Positions 1-9,089 of a stretch of DNA of 64,000 nt are shown here, in pieces. This stretch comes from Variovorax gracilis (GTDB taxonomy: Bacteria > Pseudomonadota > Gammaproteobacteria > Burkholderiales > Burkholderiaceae_C). Position numbers and translations under genes: made by a program. Positions within the stretch are counted from its first letter, which is position 1; every line of letters begins with the position of its first letter. The DNA lies in the NCBI RefSeq assembly GCF_030317115.1, contig NZ_JASZYF010000001.1, forward strand, positions 868,001-932,000, given 5' to 3'. Under the pieces are notes generated by a model. The model did not search any database, was not told where the DNA came from, and worked only from the letters and a program-made list of their open reading frames with translations.

Positions 1-274
1 GCATGGAACCATCCCATACCATCCTGAACATCGTCGAATCCAGTTCGATCTGCCAGCCGTCCGGTGCGGCCCCCGACCAGTCCATGCAATAGAAGCGATC
101 GCCGGCGTCGCAACAACGCGCAAGCGCATCGAAATCAGGACTCCGGACATTCGCGAACCCGACGATCGGCGAGAAGCCCGGTGCATACCTGCGGGCATGC
201 CCGTCGCCGATGGCGAACTTCGAATGCGAGCCCGCCAACGTGTGCCAGGCGATGTTGTCGAGGAGATCCTTCAT
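1..274 (-). CDS. GNAT-family N-acetyltransferase, partial (3' end outside window)
   Basis: Ninety-one codons are visible from an ATG at 274 down to the window edge; the C-terminal part, which would hold the acetyl-CoA-binding GNAT fold, is missing. The N-terminus (MKDLLDNIAWHTLAGSHSKF) resembles the leader domain of FR47-like GNAT proteins that begin with a DLLDNP.W..L.G pattern. A GGAG lies about nine bases before the ATG. It follows the racemase-like gene after 34 bases on the same strand and is probably the last gene of the aminotransferase operon. The substrate cannot be inferred. The family assignment rests on the N-terminal pattern only. Confidence 0.6.
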   Translation of the reverse strand, partial: MKDLLDNIAWHTLAGSHSKFAIGDGHARRYAPGFSPIVGFANVRSPDFDALARCCDAGDRFYCMDWSGAAPDGWQIELDSTMFRMVWDGSM

Positions 275-308
275 GGGAGCGCGCTCCAGGACGCCCAGGC
301 CTGAGAGG

Positions 309-947
309 TCAGACGCGCTCGCGCAGCGCACGCACGGCGCTGTCGACCGTGGTCAGTATCGGCAATCCTGTGGCAACTTCACAAGCCGATCGTGCGCGCG
401 CCATGCTGAATTGCGCCAGGGCGATACGCGTGCAGCCACGATCGCGCAAGCGCCGGGCGTGCGCGACGATCAGATCGTCGTGACGCTGCGTGTCGCCGGC
501 GTTCAATGCTTCGAGCGCGCCTTCGGCCAGGGCCAGTTCGAGTTCCACGTCCGGCGGGAATTCCGGCGGCATCGACTTCAGCGTCGGCCCGAAGGTCGCG
601 AGAAGGCCCAGCTTGCCTGCACCAGACGCGGCCTCGGCCACCATCGCCTCGTTCGGCTTCAGCACCGGAATGCCCGCATGCCGACGCGCCACCGCCTCGA
701 TGCACGGCCCGAAGGCCGAGCAGGTGAAGAGAAGGCCCCGCGCACCGGTGTCGACAGCGTACTGCGCCAGTTGCTGGAAGCGCTCGTGCATCGCGTCATC
801 CAGCCCACGCCCGCCACGCGCGAGATCGGCGCTGAGGCTGTCGTCGATCAGGTTCATGCGCGTGGCTGCGGGCCAGTCGCGCTCGAGCGCTTCATTGATG
901 GGAGCGACCGAATGGGTCAGCGCATGGATCAGGGCGATGCGGGTCAT
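309..947 (-). CDS. Aspartate/glutamate racemase-family protein
   Basis: A 212-residue cytosolic protein of the Asp/Glu/hydantoin racemase superfamily, a cofactor-independent two-cysteine fold. Cys76 sits in an FTCSAFG motif after a strand-like GLLFT segment, where the first catalytic cysteine is expected. The second candidate is Cys172 (RGCTRIALAQ); Cys189 is also nearby. The start lies nine bases after the stop of the binding-protein gene and has no strong ribosome site, so it is probably translationally coupled. Between an amino-acid-type binding protein and an acetyltransferase, it likely acts on the compound the operon imports. Racemase versus C-C or C-N lyase activity cannot be decided from sequence. 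Confidence 0.8.
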   Translation of the reverse strand: MTRIALIHALTHSVAPINEALERDWPAATRMNLIDDSLSADLARGGRGLDDAMHERFQQLAQYAVDTGARGLLFTCSAFGPCIEAVARRHAGIPVLKPNEAMVAEAASGAGKLGLLATFGPTLKSMPPEFPPDVELELALAEGALEALNAGDTQRHDDLIVAHARRLRDRGCTRIALAQFSMARARSACEVATGLPILTTVDSAVRALRERV

Positions 948-956
948 GGGAAAGGC

Positions 957-1871
957 TCAGATCCCCTTCGACGACGGATTCGCGAATGCGTCCTTCGTCT
1001 CGGCATTGAGCGGGTAGTTGATGTTGATGCTTTTCGGCGGAATCGGCGACATGAACCAGCGGTTGTACAGCTTTTCCATTTCGCCCGATTTCATCATCCC
1101 GCCGACCACCCGGTCCACCAACGCCTTGAACTCCGGATCGTCCTTGCGGATCATCAGCGACTGGTTCTCGGTGCGCAGGCTCTCGCCGGTGATGACGAAG
1201 TCCTTCGGATTGCGGGCGTTCGCGATCTGGCCTGCGAGCAGGATGTCGTCCAGCACGAAAGCCTGGGCACGGCCGCTTTCCACCAGCAGGAAGGAATCCG
1301 TGTGGTCCTTGCCTGCCAGGTTGGTCACCTCCAGGTTCTTGCCCTTGTCGGCCTCGCGCAGCAGGCGGAACGAGGTCGTGCCCGTGGTCGTGACCACCGT
1401 CTTGCCTTGCAGGTCGGCAATGCTCCGGATGCCCGAATCGGCCTTCACCAGCATGCGCACGTTGTAGCGGAAGATGTCCGGCGAGAACGCCACCTGCTTC
1501 TGCCGCTCGACGAGGTTGGTGGTGGAGCCGCACTCGATATCGACCGTGCCGTTGGCCACCAGCGGGATGCGGTTGGCCGAGGTCACCGCCTGGTAGCGGA
1601 CCTCCACGCTGGGCATCTTCAGTTCGGTCTTCACCGCTTCCACGATGCGATTGCAGATGTCGATGCTGTAGCCCACCGGCTTGAGGTTGGCGTCCAGGTA
1701 CGAGAAACCGAAGGACGACTCCCGGTAGCCGAAGGTGATCGAGCCGCTGGACTTGATCTTGGCCAGCGTGCCACCGCCGTCCTGCGCATGGGCGACCGCG
1801 AGCGGCATCAAGAGACAGGCGGCCATGCCGGCCGCGCCGGCAAGGATGGATGACAGACGAGCAAATGCCAC
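957..1871 (-). CDS. Amino-acid ABC transporter substrate-binding protein (GltI-like)
   Basis: A 304-residue periplasmic binding protein of the SBP_bac_3 family (polar amino acids). The frame is open much further upstream, but the GTG at 1871 has GAGGAG seven bases before it and is followed by a signal peptide ending near AVAHAQ (residue ~28). The mature part has the family pattern: GSITFGYRESSFGFSYLD at the N-terminus, then PVGYSIDIC and VEVRYQAVTSANRIPLV. Together with the aminotransferase it suggests uptake and deamination of an amino acid or similar amine. No permease or ATPase gene is adjacent, so it must use one encoded elsewhere or act as a receptor. Confidence 0.88.
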   Translation of the reverse strand: MAFARLSSILAGAAGMAACLLMPLAVAHAQDGGGTLAKIKSSGSITFGYRESSFGFSYLDANLKPVGYSIDICNRIVEAVKTELKMPSVEVRYQAVTSANRIPLVANGTVDIECGSTTNLVERQKQVAFSPDIFRYNVRMLVKADSGIRSIADLQGKTVVTTTGTTSFRLLREADKGKNLEVTNLAGKDHTDSFLLVESGRAQAFVLDDILLAGQIANARNPKDFVITGESLRTENQSLMIRKDDPEFKALVDRVVGGMMKSGEMEKLYNRWFMSPIPPKSININYPLNAETKDAFANPSSKGI

Positions 1872-1926
1872 GGGGAGACTCCTCGGTACGGGTTGAAGAA
1901 CGGGAACGCGAAATCCGGGCGGCGCT

Positions 1927-3273
1927 TCAGCGCGAGAGCGGTGCAGCGACCGCGCGCGCGACGGCATCGATGGCCGAGGCCAGCCGACCCGCGATGTCCC
2001 GCAGGTTCTGGCGCGAAGCGATGAATGGCGGCGCGAGCAGCACGTGATCGCCCTGCTTGCCGTCGACGGTGCCGCCGAAGGGGTAGCACAACAGGCCCTG
2101 CGCCATCGCTTCCTTCTTGATGAGGGCATGCAGCCTCAGCTCCGGTGCAAAGGACGCCTTGCTGTCGCGATCGGCCACGAGTTCGATGCCCCAGAAGAAG
2201 CCGCGACCGCGAATGTCCCCCACGTTCGCATGACCCCCCAGCGTCTCGCGCAGCATGCTGCCGAAAGCCTCGCCGTCGTCGCGCACCTTGGCTAGCAGGC
2301 CGTCGCGATGGATCACTCGCTGCACCGCCAGCGCCGCGGCGCACGCCACCGGGTGGCCGAGATAGGTATGTCCGTGCTGGAAGAAGCCGCTTCCTTGCGA
2401 CATCGCATCGACGATCTTCTTCTGCGCGAGCACCGCGCCGACCGGCTGATAGCCGCCGCCCAGGCCCTTGGCGATGGTGACCAGGTCGGGCACGACACCT
2501 TCCTGCTCGCTCGCGTACAGCGTGCCGGTGCGGCCCATCCCGCACATCACCTCGTCGAGGATCAGAAGCACGCCGTAGCGGTCGCAAACCTCGCGCACTG
2601 CCTTGAAGTAGCCCGGCACCGGCGTCAGCACGCCGGCAGTCGCGCCACCCACCGTTTCAGCGACGAAGGCGATCACGCTGTCGGCGCCCTGCGCGAGGAT
2701 CGCGGCTTCCAGTTCGGCCGCGAGGCGCAAGCCGTATTGCTCGGCCGTCTCGCCCTCTCGCTGCTCGCGGTAGGAATAGCAAGGCGACACATGCGTGGCC
2801 GGCACGAGGATGGGCGCGAATGGCTCGCGGCGCCACGCGTTGCCGCCCACCGCCAGCGCGCCCAGCGTGTTGCCGTGGTAGCTCTGCCGCCGCGCGATGA
2901 AGTGGGTGCGCTGCGGCTGGCCGATTTCCACGAAATACTGCCGCGCCATCTTGAGCGCGGACTCGACCGCCTCCGAACCGCCGCTCACGAGGTAGACGTG
3001 GCTCATGCCTTCGGGCGCGGTGCGAATCAGCTCGTCGGCTAGTTCCTCAGCCACTTCGGTGGTGAAGAAACTGGTGTGGGCATACGCGATCTTGTCGATC
3101 TGCGCGTGCATCGCGGCGATCACGTCGGGATGTCCATGGCCCAGCGAGGACACCGCCGCCCCGCCCGAAGCGTCGAGGTATTCCCGCCCTTCCGCGTCGC
3201 AAATGATCATGCCACCGGCGGATGCCGCGACCGGCGGCGTGTGGCGGAGATGGCGGTGAAAGACATGCGTCAT
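1927..3273 (-). CDS. Class III PLP-dependent aminotransferase
   Basis: A 448-residue class III (omega-type) aminotransferase. Visible family features are SGGSEAVESALKMAR (98-112) for phosphate binding, the YHGNTLGAL segment (~132-140), LILDEVMCGMGRTG (237-250) with the cofactor-binding Asp240, and the Schiff-base lysine Lys269 in TIAKGLGGGYQPVGA. The frame extends eight codons further upstream, but the ATG at 3273 is preceded by GGAAAG and gives a normal N-terminus. It is the first gene of a minus-strand operon (aminotransferase, binding protein, racemase-like, GNAT) and diverges from a MurR/RpiR regulator. The amino donor is unknown; 4-aminobutyrate-, beta-alanine- or diamine-type substrates are typical of the class. 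Confidence 0.9.
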   Translation of the reverse strand: MTHVFHRHLRHTPPVAASAGGMIICDAEGREYLDASGGAAVSSLGHGHPDVIAAMHAQIDKIAYAHTSFFTTEVAEELADELIRTAPEGMSHVYLVSGGSEAVESALKMARQYFVEIGQPQRTHFIARRQSYHGNTLGALAVGGNAWRREPFAPILVPATHVSPCYSYREQREGETAEQYGLRLAAELEAAILAQGADSVIAFVAETVGGATAGVLTPVPGYFKAVREVCDRYGVLLILDEVMCGMGRTGTLYASEQEGVVPDLVTIAKGLGGGYQPVGAVLAQKKIVDAMSQGSGFFQHGHTYLGHPVACAAALAVQRVIHRDGLLAKVRDDGEAFGSMLRETLGGHANVGDIRGRGFFWGIELVADRDSKASFAPELRLHALIKKEAMAQGLLCYPFGGTVDGKQGDHVLLAPPFIASRQNLRDIAGRLASAIDAVARAVAAPLSR

Positions 3274-3289
3274 GAGAGCTTTCCGTTCT

Positions 3290-3381
3290 GGAACCAATGT
3301 ACTGAATGAATTATTGTTTGGAACATTTGTTCCGTCAACGCCTTTCTGGAACAGAACTGTTTCATCCGGTACATTTGTTCC
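3290..3381. promoter_or_regulatory. Array of four palindromic operator-like sites between aminotransferase and RpiR genes
   Basis: The best copy is the palindrome GGAACATTTGTTCC at 3320-3333. Related copies are GGTACATTTGTTCC (3368-3381), GGAACAGAACTGTTTC (3348-3363) and a degenerate GGAACCAATGTACT (3290-3303). Centres lie about 30, 29 and 19 bases apart. The array fills the intergenic region between the divergent aminotransferase operon and the RpiR-family gene, so the likely reading is autoregulation and control of the operon by that regulator. The repeats are seen directly; the assignment of the binding protein is inference. Confidence 0.65.
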
Positions 3382-3401
3382 GACCCGGAAAGGAAGCCGC
3401 C

Positions 3402-4268
3402 ATGGGCGTCAAGGAAGACCTGCGCCAGCGCTACGAGAGCCTGAGCCCCGCCCTCCAGCAGATCGCGAAATACGTGCTCGACCACCCCAACGACGTGGTG
3501 ACGAGCTCGATGCGCGCCGTTGGCACGCGCGCCGGCGGCACGCCCGCCACGCTGGTGCGCTTTGCTCAGCACCTGGGCTTTGTCGGCTGGCCGCAGTTCA
3601 AGGAAGCCATGACGGCGGAGATGGGGCTCGGTCCGGAGGCCTACGGGGAACGCGCCCGCACACTGGTCGGCCGCGCGAGCGACCAGTCACTGGTCGGCGA
3701 GATGTTCAAGGTGCACCGGCTCAACCTCGAAGGCACCGAGCGCCAGAGCGCGGCTTCGCTGCAGAAGGCCTGCGCGCTGCTGGAGAAGGCGAACACGGTG
3801 CATGCCGCGGGTTTCCGCGCCAGCTTTCCGATTGCCTTCTCCTTCGTCTACGTCTACCGGATGTTCCGCACCAGCGTCCAGCTGATCGACGGCCAGGGCG
3901 GTTCCCTCGAAATGCAGCAGCGCGCGATGCAGAAGGGCGATGCCCTGGTCATCGCAAGCTTTGCGCCCTACTCTCGCGAGGCGCTGCAGGTGGCGCAGGC
4001 CGCAAAGGCCGCAGGCTGCAAGGTTCTGGCGCTGACCGACAGCGAGGCTTCGCCGTTGTCGCTGCTGGCGGACGAGACGCTGCTGTTTGCCATCCACAGC
4101 CCGTCGTTCTTCCCGTCCATCGCGGCAGGTACGGCGCTGACGGAAGCCTTGCTGGAATTGTTGGCGAGCCGCTCGGGCAAGGCGGTCGTCAAGCGCATCG
4201 ACCTGGCCGAGGCGCAGTTGTTCGAATCGGGCGCCTACCTCCAGGCGCCCCGGCTTCGCGGCGGCTGA
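3402..4268 (+). CDS. MurR/RpiR-family transcriptional regulator
   Basis: A 288-residue regulator with an N-terminal HTH_6 domain (about 1-77, containing the VTSSMRAVGTRAGG and TLVRFAQHLGF helices) and a C-terminal SIS domain (about 125-255). In this family the SIS domain binds a phosphosugar or another small effector. The frame is open from 3306, but the ATG at 3402 follows a strong AGGAAG site and yields the normal RpiR N-terminus (KEDLRQRYESLSPALQQIAKY). The GTRAGGTPATLVRF stretch matches regulators found beside amino-acid catabolic operons. It diverges from the aminotransferase operon across an operator array and ends four bases before the convergent efflux operon. Confidence 0.88.
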   Translation: MGVKEDLRQRYESLSPALQQIAKYVLDHPNDVVTSSMRAVGTRAGGTPATLVRFAQHLGFVGWPQFKEAMTAEMGLGPEAYGERARTLVGRASDQSLVGEMFKVHRLNLEGTERQSAASLQKACALLEKANTVHAAGFRASFPIAFSFVYVYRMFRTSVQLIDGQGGSLEMQQRAMQKGDALVIASFAPYSREALQVAQAAKAAGCKVLALTDSEASPLSLLADETLLFAIHSPSFFPSIAAGTALTEALLELLASRSGKAVVKRIDLAEAQLFESGAYLQAPRLRGG

Positions 4269-4272
4269 CGGT

Positions 4273-5748
4273 TCAGGAGCCGGCGCGCGCCACGGGCGCC
4301 TGCGCTCCGGGCTCCATCCACTCGGCCTGCCAGCCACCACCCAGCGACTGGATCAGCCCCACTGCCGCGTTCTGGCGGTTGACCTGCAACTGCAGCAGAT
4401 TGCGTCGCGCATTGAGCGCCGAGACCTGCGCCACCACGACGCTCGTGTAGTCGATGGTGCCCGCGCGGTAGCGGTTGACGAACTGCTGCTCCGTGCGGTC
4501 TGCCGCGGCCGACGCTTGCCGGCGCAGGCCTTCCTGCTTGGCGAGGCTGGCGCCCGCCGTGAGCTGGTCTTCGACGTTCTGGAAGGCGGTCAGCACCGTC
4601 TGGCGGTAGCGCGCCACGGACGCCTCATGGCCCGCCTTGGCCGCGTCCACGCTGGCACCGATGGCGCCCGCGTCGAACACCACCTGCGCGACGGACAACC
4701 CCAGCGACCAGAGCGTGTTCGACGCATTGAACAGGTCGCCGACGCGGCTCGACGCGCTGCTGATGCCGCCGCTCAGCGTGAAGTCGGGGTAGTAGGCTGC
4801 ACGCGCGATGCCGATCTGCGCGTTGGCCGCAGCGACCTCGCGCTCTGCCGCGGCGATATCGGGCCGGCGCTGCAGCAGGGTCGTCGGCACACCAGCCGGA
4901 ATGCCGGGCACGACAGGATTCCACTCGGCCACCGGCAAGGAGAAGTCAGCGGGCGCCGCGCCGACCAGCACCGCGACCGCATGTTCCAGCGTATCGCGGG
5001 TCCGCTTGATCTCCAGGGCATCGGCCTGCGTGTTGACGTAGAGGGTTTCCGCCTGCTGCACGTCGCTCTGCGCCGCGATGCTCGCGGCGTAGCGATTGCG
5101 TGTGATCTGGAGGCTGCGCTCGTAGCCTTCGAGCGTTTCCTTGAGGATGCGCAGCTCGGCATCCGCCTCGCGCAGCGAAAAGTAGCTGCTCGCGAGGCTG
5201 CCCACGGCGGACAGGCGAGCCAGGGCGAGATCGGCTTCGCTCGCCTGGGCGCCGGCCTGCGCGCTGTCCACGGCCTTGCGCAGCCGGCCCCACACGTCCG
5301 GCGCCCAGTCGGCATTGAGCGAGGCGGTCATGGCGTTGGTTGGCGAGGTGTTGCGGGCGCCCGCCCGGCGCGCGCCGCCGTCGGCCGAGACCGTGGGGAA
5401 CAAGGCCGCGCGCTGCCCGCGCACAAGGGCCTGCGCTTGCGAGTAGTTGGCGACGGCGGCCGCGATGTTCTGGTTGGACACCTGCACGCGCGCCGCGAGT
5501 TCGTCGAGCACCGGATCGCCGAAGAGCTTCCACCACTCGCCACGGTCCAGCGCGTCGGCGGGCGCCGCAGGCAGCCAGCCTTCGGCCGCGGGCGCGGATT
5601 TCCATGCGGCCGGCGCAGTGGTCTCGGGCTGCACATACGCAGGGCCTATCGCACAGCCTGCCAGCGCCGCGGCCAATGCCAGCGCCAGGGCTGTGCGTTC
5701 AAAGCGGCCTGCGCGGCAGCGGGAGAGGAATCGGTTCGATGCGGTCAT
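4273..5748 (-). CDS. Outer-membrane efflux channel, NodT/OprM-type lipoprotein
   Basis: A 491-residue outer-membrane factor that would form the TolC-like trimeric exit duct of the RND pump encoded just upstream. A lipobox precedes Cys32 (AAALAGCAIGPAY), so the mature protein should be lipid-anchored. Two OEP repeats follow; the family pattern LLQRRPDIAAAEREVAAANA is present near the middle and GTIDYTSVVVAQ in the second repeat. It is the last gene of the operon, 25 bases after the second permease. OpmB, the partner of MuxABC in Pseudomonas, is the functional analogue this gene order suggests. Confidence 0.9.
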   Translation of the reverse strand: MTASNRFLSRCRAGRFERTALALALAAALAGCAIGPAYVQPETTAPAAWKSAPAAEGWLPAAPADALDRGEWWKLFGDPVLDELAARVQVSNQNIAAAVANYSQAQALVRGQRAALFPTVSADGGARRAGARNTSPTNAMTASLNADWAPDVWGRLRKAVDSAQAGAQASEADLALARLSAVGSLASSYFSLREADAELRILKETLEGYERSLQITRNRYAASIAAQSDVQQAETLYVNTQADALEIKRTRDTLEHAVAVLVGAAPADFSLPVAEWNPVVPGIPAGVPTTLLQRRPDIAAAEREVAAANAQIGIARAAYYPDFTLSGGISSASSRVGDLFNASNTLWSLGLSVAQVVFDAGAIGASVDAAKAGHEASVARYRQTVLTAFQNVEDQLTAGASLAKQEGLRRQASAAADRTEQQFVNRYRAGTIDYTSVVVAQVSALNARRNLLQLQVNRQNAAVGLIQSLGGGWQAEWMEPGAQAPVARAGS

Positions 5749-5773
5749 GGTGTCGGATGCCCTGTCGCGGCCT

Positions 5774-8700
5774 TCATGTGGAGGCGTCGGCCGCGCGGCT
5801 CAGGAATTTTTCGTTGGCGGGACGCCGGCGCAGCTTGTCGAGCAGCACATAGACGACCGGCGTGGTCAGCAGCGTCAGCAGCTGGCTTGCGATCAGCCCG
5901 CCGATGATCGCCACGCCCAGCGGCTGGCGCAGCTCTGCGCCGAGGCCGAAGCCGATTGCGAGCGGCAATGCGCCGAGCGCGGCGGCCAGCGTGGTCATCA
6001 GGATCGGGCGGAAGCGCAGCAGGCAGGCTTCGCGCACCGCCTCGACGGCGGTGAGTCCGCGCGATCGTTCGGCCTCCAGGGCGAAGTCGATGATCAGGAT
6101 GGCGTTCTTCTTGACGATGCCGATGAGCAGGAACACCCCGATCAACGCGATGATCGAGAACTCCATGCGGAACAGCAGCAGCGCCAGCACCGCGCCCACG
6201 CCGGCCGAAGGCAGCGTCGTCAGCACGGTGATCGGATGGATGAGGCTCTCGTAGAGCACACCCAGCACGATGTAGATCACGACCAGCGCCGAAATGATCA
6301 GGAACCACTGCTGCCCCTGCGACTGCTGCGCCGCCAGCGCCGTGCCCTGGAAGCTGCCGCGCACGTTGACCGGCATCGCGATGTCGGCCTCGGCCTGCGC
6401 GACGATGCGCTTGGCGTCCGACAGGCTCACGCCATCGGCCAGGCTGAAGGAGACGGTGCTCGCGAGTTCGGTGTCCTGGTGGTCGATGGACGTCGGCACC
6501 GCACGCTCGCTGAATTTCGCGAAGGCCGAGAGCGGGACCATGAGCGTGGTGTCGGTGGCGATCTGCTGGCCGGCCGAAGACGTGCGCGACCCCGGGTTGG
6601 CGGAGGTCGTGGTCGATGTGCCTGTGGTCGCGTCCTTGGTGACTTCGAGCGAGGAGGTGATCGACTCGCCGGTCGCGGTCGTCGTCGTGCTCAGGGTCGA
6701 GGGCACGTACAGGTCCCTGAGCACGTTCGGCGAGCGCTGGAAGCGCGGCGACCACTCCATGATCACCGAGTACTGGTTGAGCTCGTCGTAGATGGTCGCC
6801 ACCGAGCGCTGGCCGTAGGCGTTGTAGAGCGCGTTGTCCACCGCGGCCGATGTCACGCCGAGCCGTGCGGCGGCGTTGCGATCGACCTCGACGAAGGTCT
6901 CGACGCCGTTGTCGGCATCGTCGCTGTCCACGTCGGTCAGCGCGGCTTCCTGGCGCAGGCGGTCGGCCAGCTTGGTCGACCACGCGCGCAGGTCGGAGAG
7001 GTTGTCGCTCTTGAGCGTGTACTGGTAGCTGGAGTTGCTGGAGCGCCCGCCCATGCGCAGGTCCTGCACCGGGCTCAGGAAGACGCGCAGCCCCGTGAGC
7101 TGGTTGAGCTGCGGGCGCAGGCGGTCGATGACGGCCTGCGTCTTCACCGTGCGTTCGGACACCGGCTTGAGGTTGACGAACATGAAGCCGCCGCCCGCGC
7201 GCCCGCCGCCGGAGAAACCCACCACCGTATCCACGGCCGGGTCCTTGCGGATGATGTCGACAGCCTGGCGCAGCTTCTCCGCGACGGCCGCCGAGGAGAT
7301 GCTCTGGTCGGCGCGCAGGCCGGCGTTCAGCTGTCCGTTGTCCTGCTGGGGAAAGTAGCCCTTGGGAATCGCGTTGAAGAGATAGACGTTGAGCGCGATC
7401 ACCGCCAGCAGCACGACCACCACCACGCCCTTGCTCGCCAGTGCCCAGTCGAGGCTGTGCGCATATGCCCGCAGGGTGCCGTCCCATGCGCGTTCCGCCT
7501 GCCGGATGAACCAGCCGCGCACGCGCCCGGGCTTCTTGCCGCCCTCTTCCGCTTCGCTGCGCAGCAGCATCGCGCACAGCATCGGCGTGGTGGTCAGCGA
7601 GATCACGAGCGAAATCAGCACCGAGGCCGACAGCGTGACCGCGAATTCCCGGAACAGCCGCCCCACTTGCCCGCCCATGAACAGCAGCGGGATGAACACC
7701 GCCACCAGCGACAGGCTGATCGACAGCACCGTGAAGCCGACTTCCTTCGCGCCGCGCAATGCGGCTTCGACGCGGTTCATGCCCGCTTCGACGTGACGCG
7801 TGGTGTTCTCGAGCACGACGATCGCGTCGTCGACCACGAAGCCGGTGGCCACCGTGAGGGCCATCAGGCTCAGGTTGTTGAGGCTGTAGCCCAGCAGGTG
7901 CATCACGCCGAAAGTGCCGAGCAGCGAGACGATCGTCGCCACGGCCGGCACGATGGTGGCGCGCGCCTTGCGCAGGAACAGGCCGACCACCAGCACCACG
8001 AGCACGACCGAGATCATCAAGGTGAATTCGATCTCGCGCAGGGAGGCGCGGATCGAATTGGTACGGTCGGACGCGACCTGGATCTCGATGTCCTGCGGCA
8101 GTTGCTCGCGCAGTTCCGGCAGCAGCTTGCGCACGCCGTCCACGGTTTCGATGATGTTGGCGCCCGGCGATTGGGTAACGAGCACCACGACCGAGGGTTC
8201 GCCGTTGAACAGGCCCAGCGTGCGGGTGTTCTCCACGCTGTCGATGACGCGCGCGACATCGCCCAGCCGCACGGCCGCATCGTTGCGCCAGGCGATGACG
8301 AGGTCGCGGTAGTCGGCCGCACGGCGGCCCGGCGCCGGCGTATAGATCTGCAGCTTGCGATCCGCGCTTTCGATGGCGCCCTTGGGCCGGTTGGCGTTGT
8401 TGGCCTGGATGGCCGCGCGCACGTCTTCGGTGCTGATGCCCAGCTTGTTGAGCGCGAAGGGCTCCAGCTCGACCCGCACCGCGGGCAGCGATCCGCCGCC
8501 GATTTCGACTTCGCCCACCCCTTCGACCTGCGACAGGCGCTGGCTCACGATGTTCGACACCGCCTCGTAGATCTGCCCCGGCGTGCGTGTCTTGGAAGTC
8601 AGCGCCAGGATGATGACCGGCGCCGCCGTGGGATTGCGCTTGCGGTAGGTCGGATTGCTGCGGAGCGTGGCCGGCAGATCGACGCGCGCGGCATTGATGG

Positions 8701-9031
8701 CGGCCTGCACCTCGCGCGCGGCGCTGTCGATGTTGCGGCTCAGGTCGAACTGGAGCGTGACGCGTGCCGAGCCGTTGGAACTGGTCGAAGTCAGTTCATT
8801 GACGCCCGGAATGATGCCCAGCCTGCGCTCCAGGGGCGTCGCAACGCTCGAAGCCATCGTGCTCGGGCTTGCGCCGGCGAGGCTGGCCTGCACGGAGATG
8901 GTCGGGAAATCGACTTGCGGGAGCGGGGACACCGGCAGGACGAAGAACGCGACGATGCCGGCCAAGGCGATGCCTATGGTCAGCAATACCGTGGCAATGG
9001 GGCGCTCCACGAAGGGCTTGGAGAGGTTCAC
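5774..9031 (-). CDS. mdtC: RND multidrug efflux permease, MdtC/MuxC-like
   Basis: A 1085-residue inner-membrane proton/drug antiporter of the HAE-1 family with 12 expected membrane helices and two large periplasmic loops. The fourth-helix proton-relay motif [13 protein letters not shown] is present, as are N-terminal ERPIATVLLTIG and the C-terminal signature [19 protein letters not shown]. It is the second of two adjacent permeases; in MdtABC of E. coli and MuxABC of Pseudomonas the two form a heterotrimer. It is longer than MdtC (1025 residues), mainly because of a Ser/Thr-rich insertion of about 54 residues (about 776-829). The symbol is by homology and gene order only. Confidence 0.9.
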   Translation of the reverse strand: MNLSKPFVERPIATVLLTIGIALAGIVAFFVLPVSPLPQVDFPTISVQASLAGASPSTMASSVATPLERRLGIIPGVNELTSTSSNGSARVTLQFDLSRNIDSAAREVQAAINAARVDLPATLRSNPTYRKRNPTAAPVIILALTSKTRTPGQIYEAVSNIVSQRLSQVEGVGEVEIGGGSLPAVRVELEPFALNKLGISTEDVRAAIQANNANRPKGAIESADRKLQIYTPAPGRRAADYRDLVIAWRNDAAVRLGDVARVIDSVENTRTLGLFNGEPSVVVLVTQSPGANIIETVDGVRKLLPELREQLPQDIEIQVASDRTNSIRASLREIEFTLMISVVLVVLVVGLFLRKARATIVPAVATIVSLLGTFGVMHLLGYSLNNLSLMALTVATGFVVDDAIVVLENTTRHVEAGMNRVEAALRGAKEVGFTVLSISLSLVAVFIPLLFMGGQVGRLFREFAVTLSASVLISLVISLTTTPMLCAMLLRSEAEEGGKKPGRVRGWFIRQAERAWDGTLRAYAHSLDWALASKGVVVVVLLAVIALNVYLFNAIPKGYFPQQDNGQLNAGLRADQSISSAAVAEKLRQAVDIIRKDPAVDTVVGFSGGGRAGGGFMFVNLKPVSERTVKTQAVIDRLRPQLNQLTGLRVFLSPVQDLRMGGRSSNSSYQYTLKSDNLSDLRAWSTKLADRLRQEAALTDVDSDDADNGVETFVEVDRNAAARLGVTSAAVDNALYNAYGQRSVATIYDELNQYSVIMEWSPRFQRSPNVLRDLYVPSTLSTTTTATGESITSSLEVTKDATTGTSTTTSANPGSRTSSAGQQIATDTTLMVPLSAFAKFSERAVPTSIDHQDTELASTVSFSLADGVSLSDAKRIVAQAEADIAMPVNVRGSFQGTALAAQQSQGQQWFLIISALVVIYIVLGVLYESLIHPITVLTTLPSAGVGAVLALLLFRMEFSIIALIGVFLLIGIVKKNAILIIDFALEAERSRGLTAVEAVREACLLRFRPILMTTLAAALGALPLAIGFGLGAELRQPLGVAIIGGLIASQLLTLLTTPVVYVLLDKLRRRPANEKFLSRAADAST

Positions 9032-9089
9032 CGGGTGACCTCCTTGCGTGCGCCTGCCGGGCGCCCGTCACCAGAGAGCAGGCAGCCCA

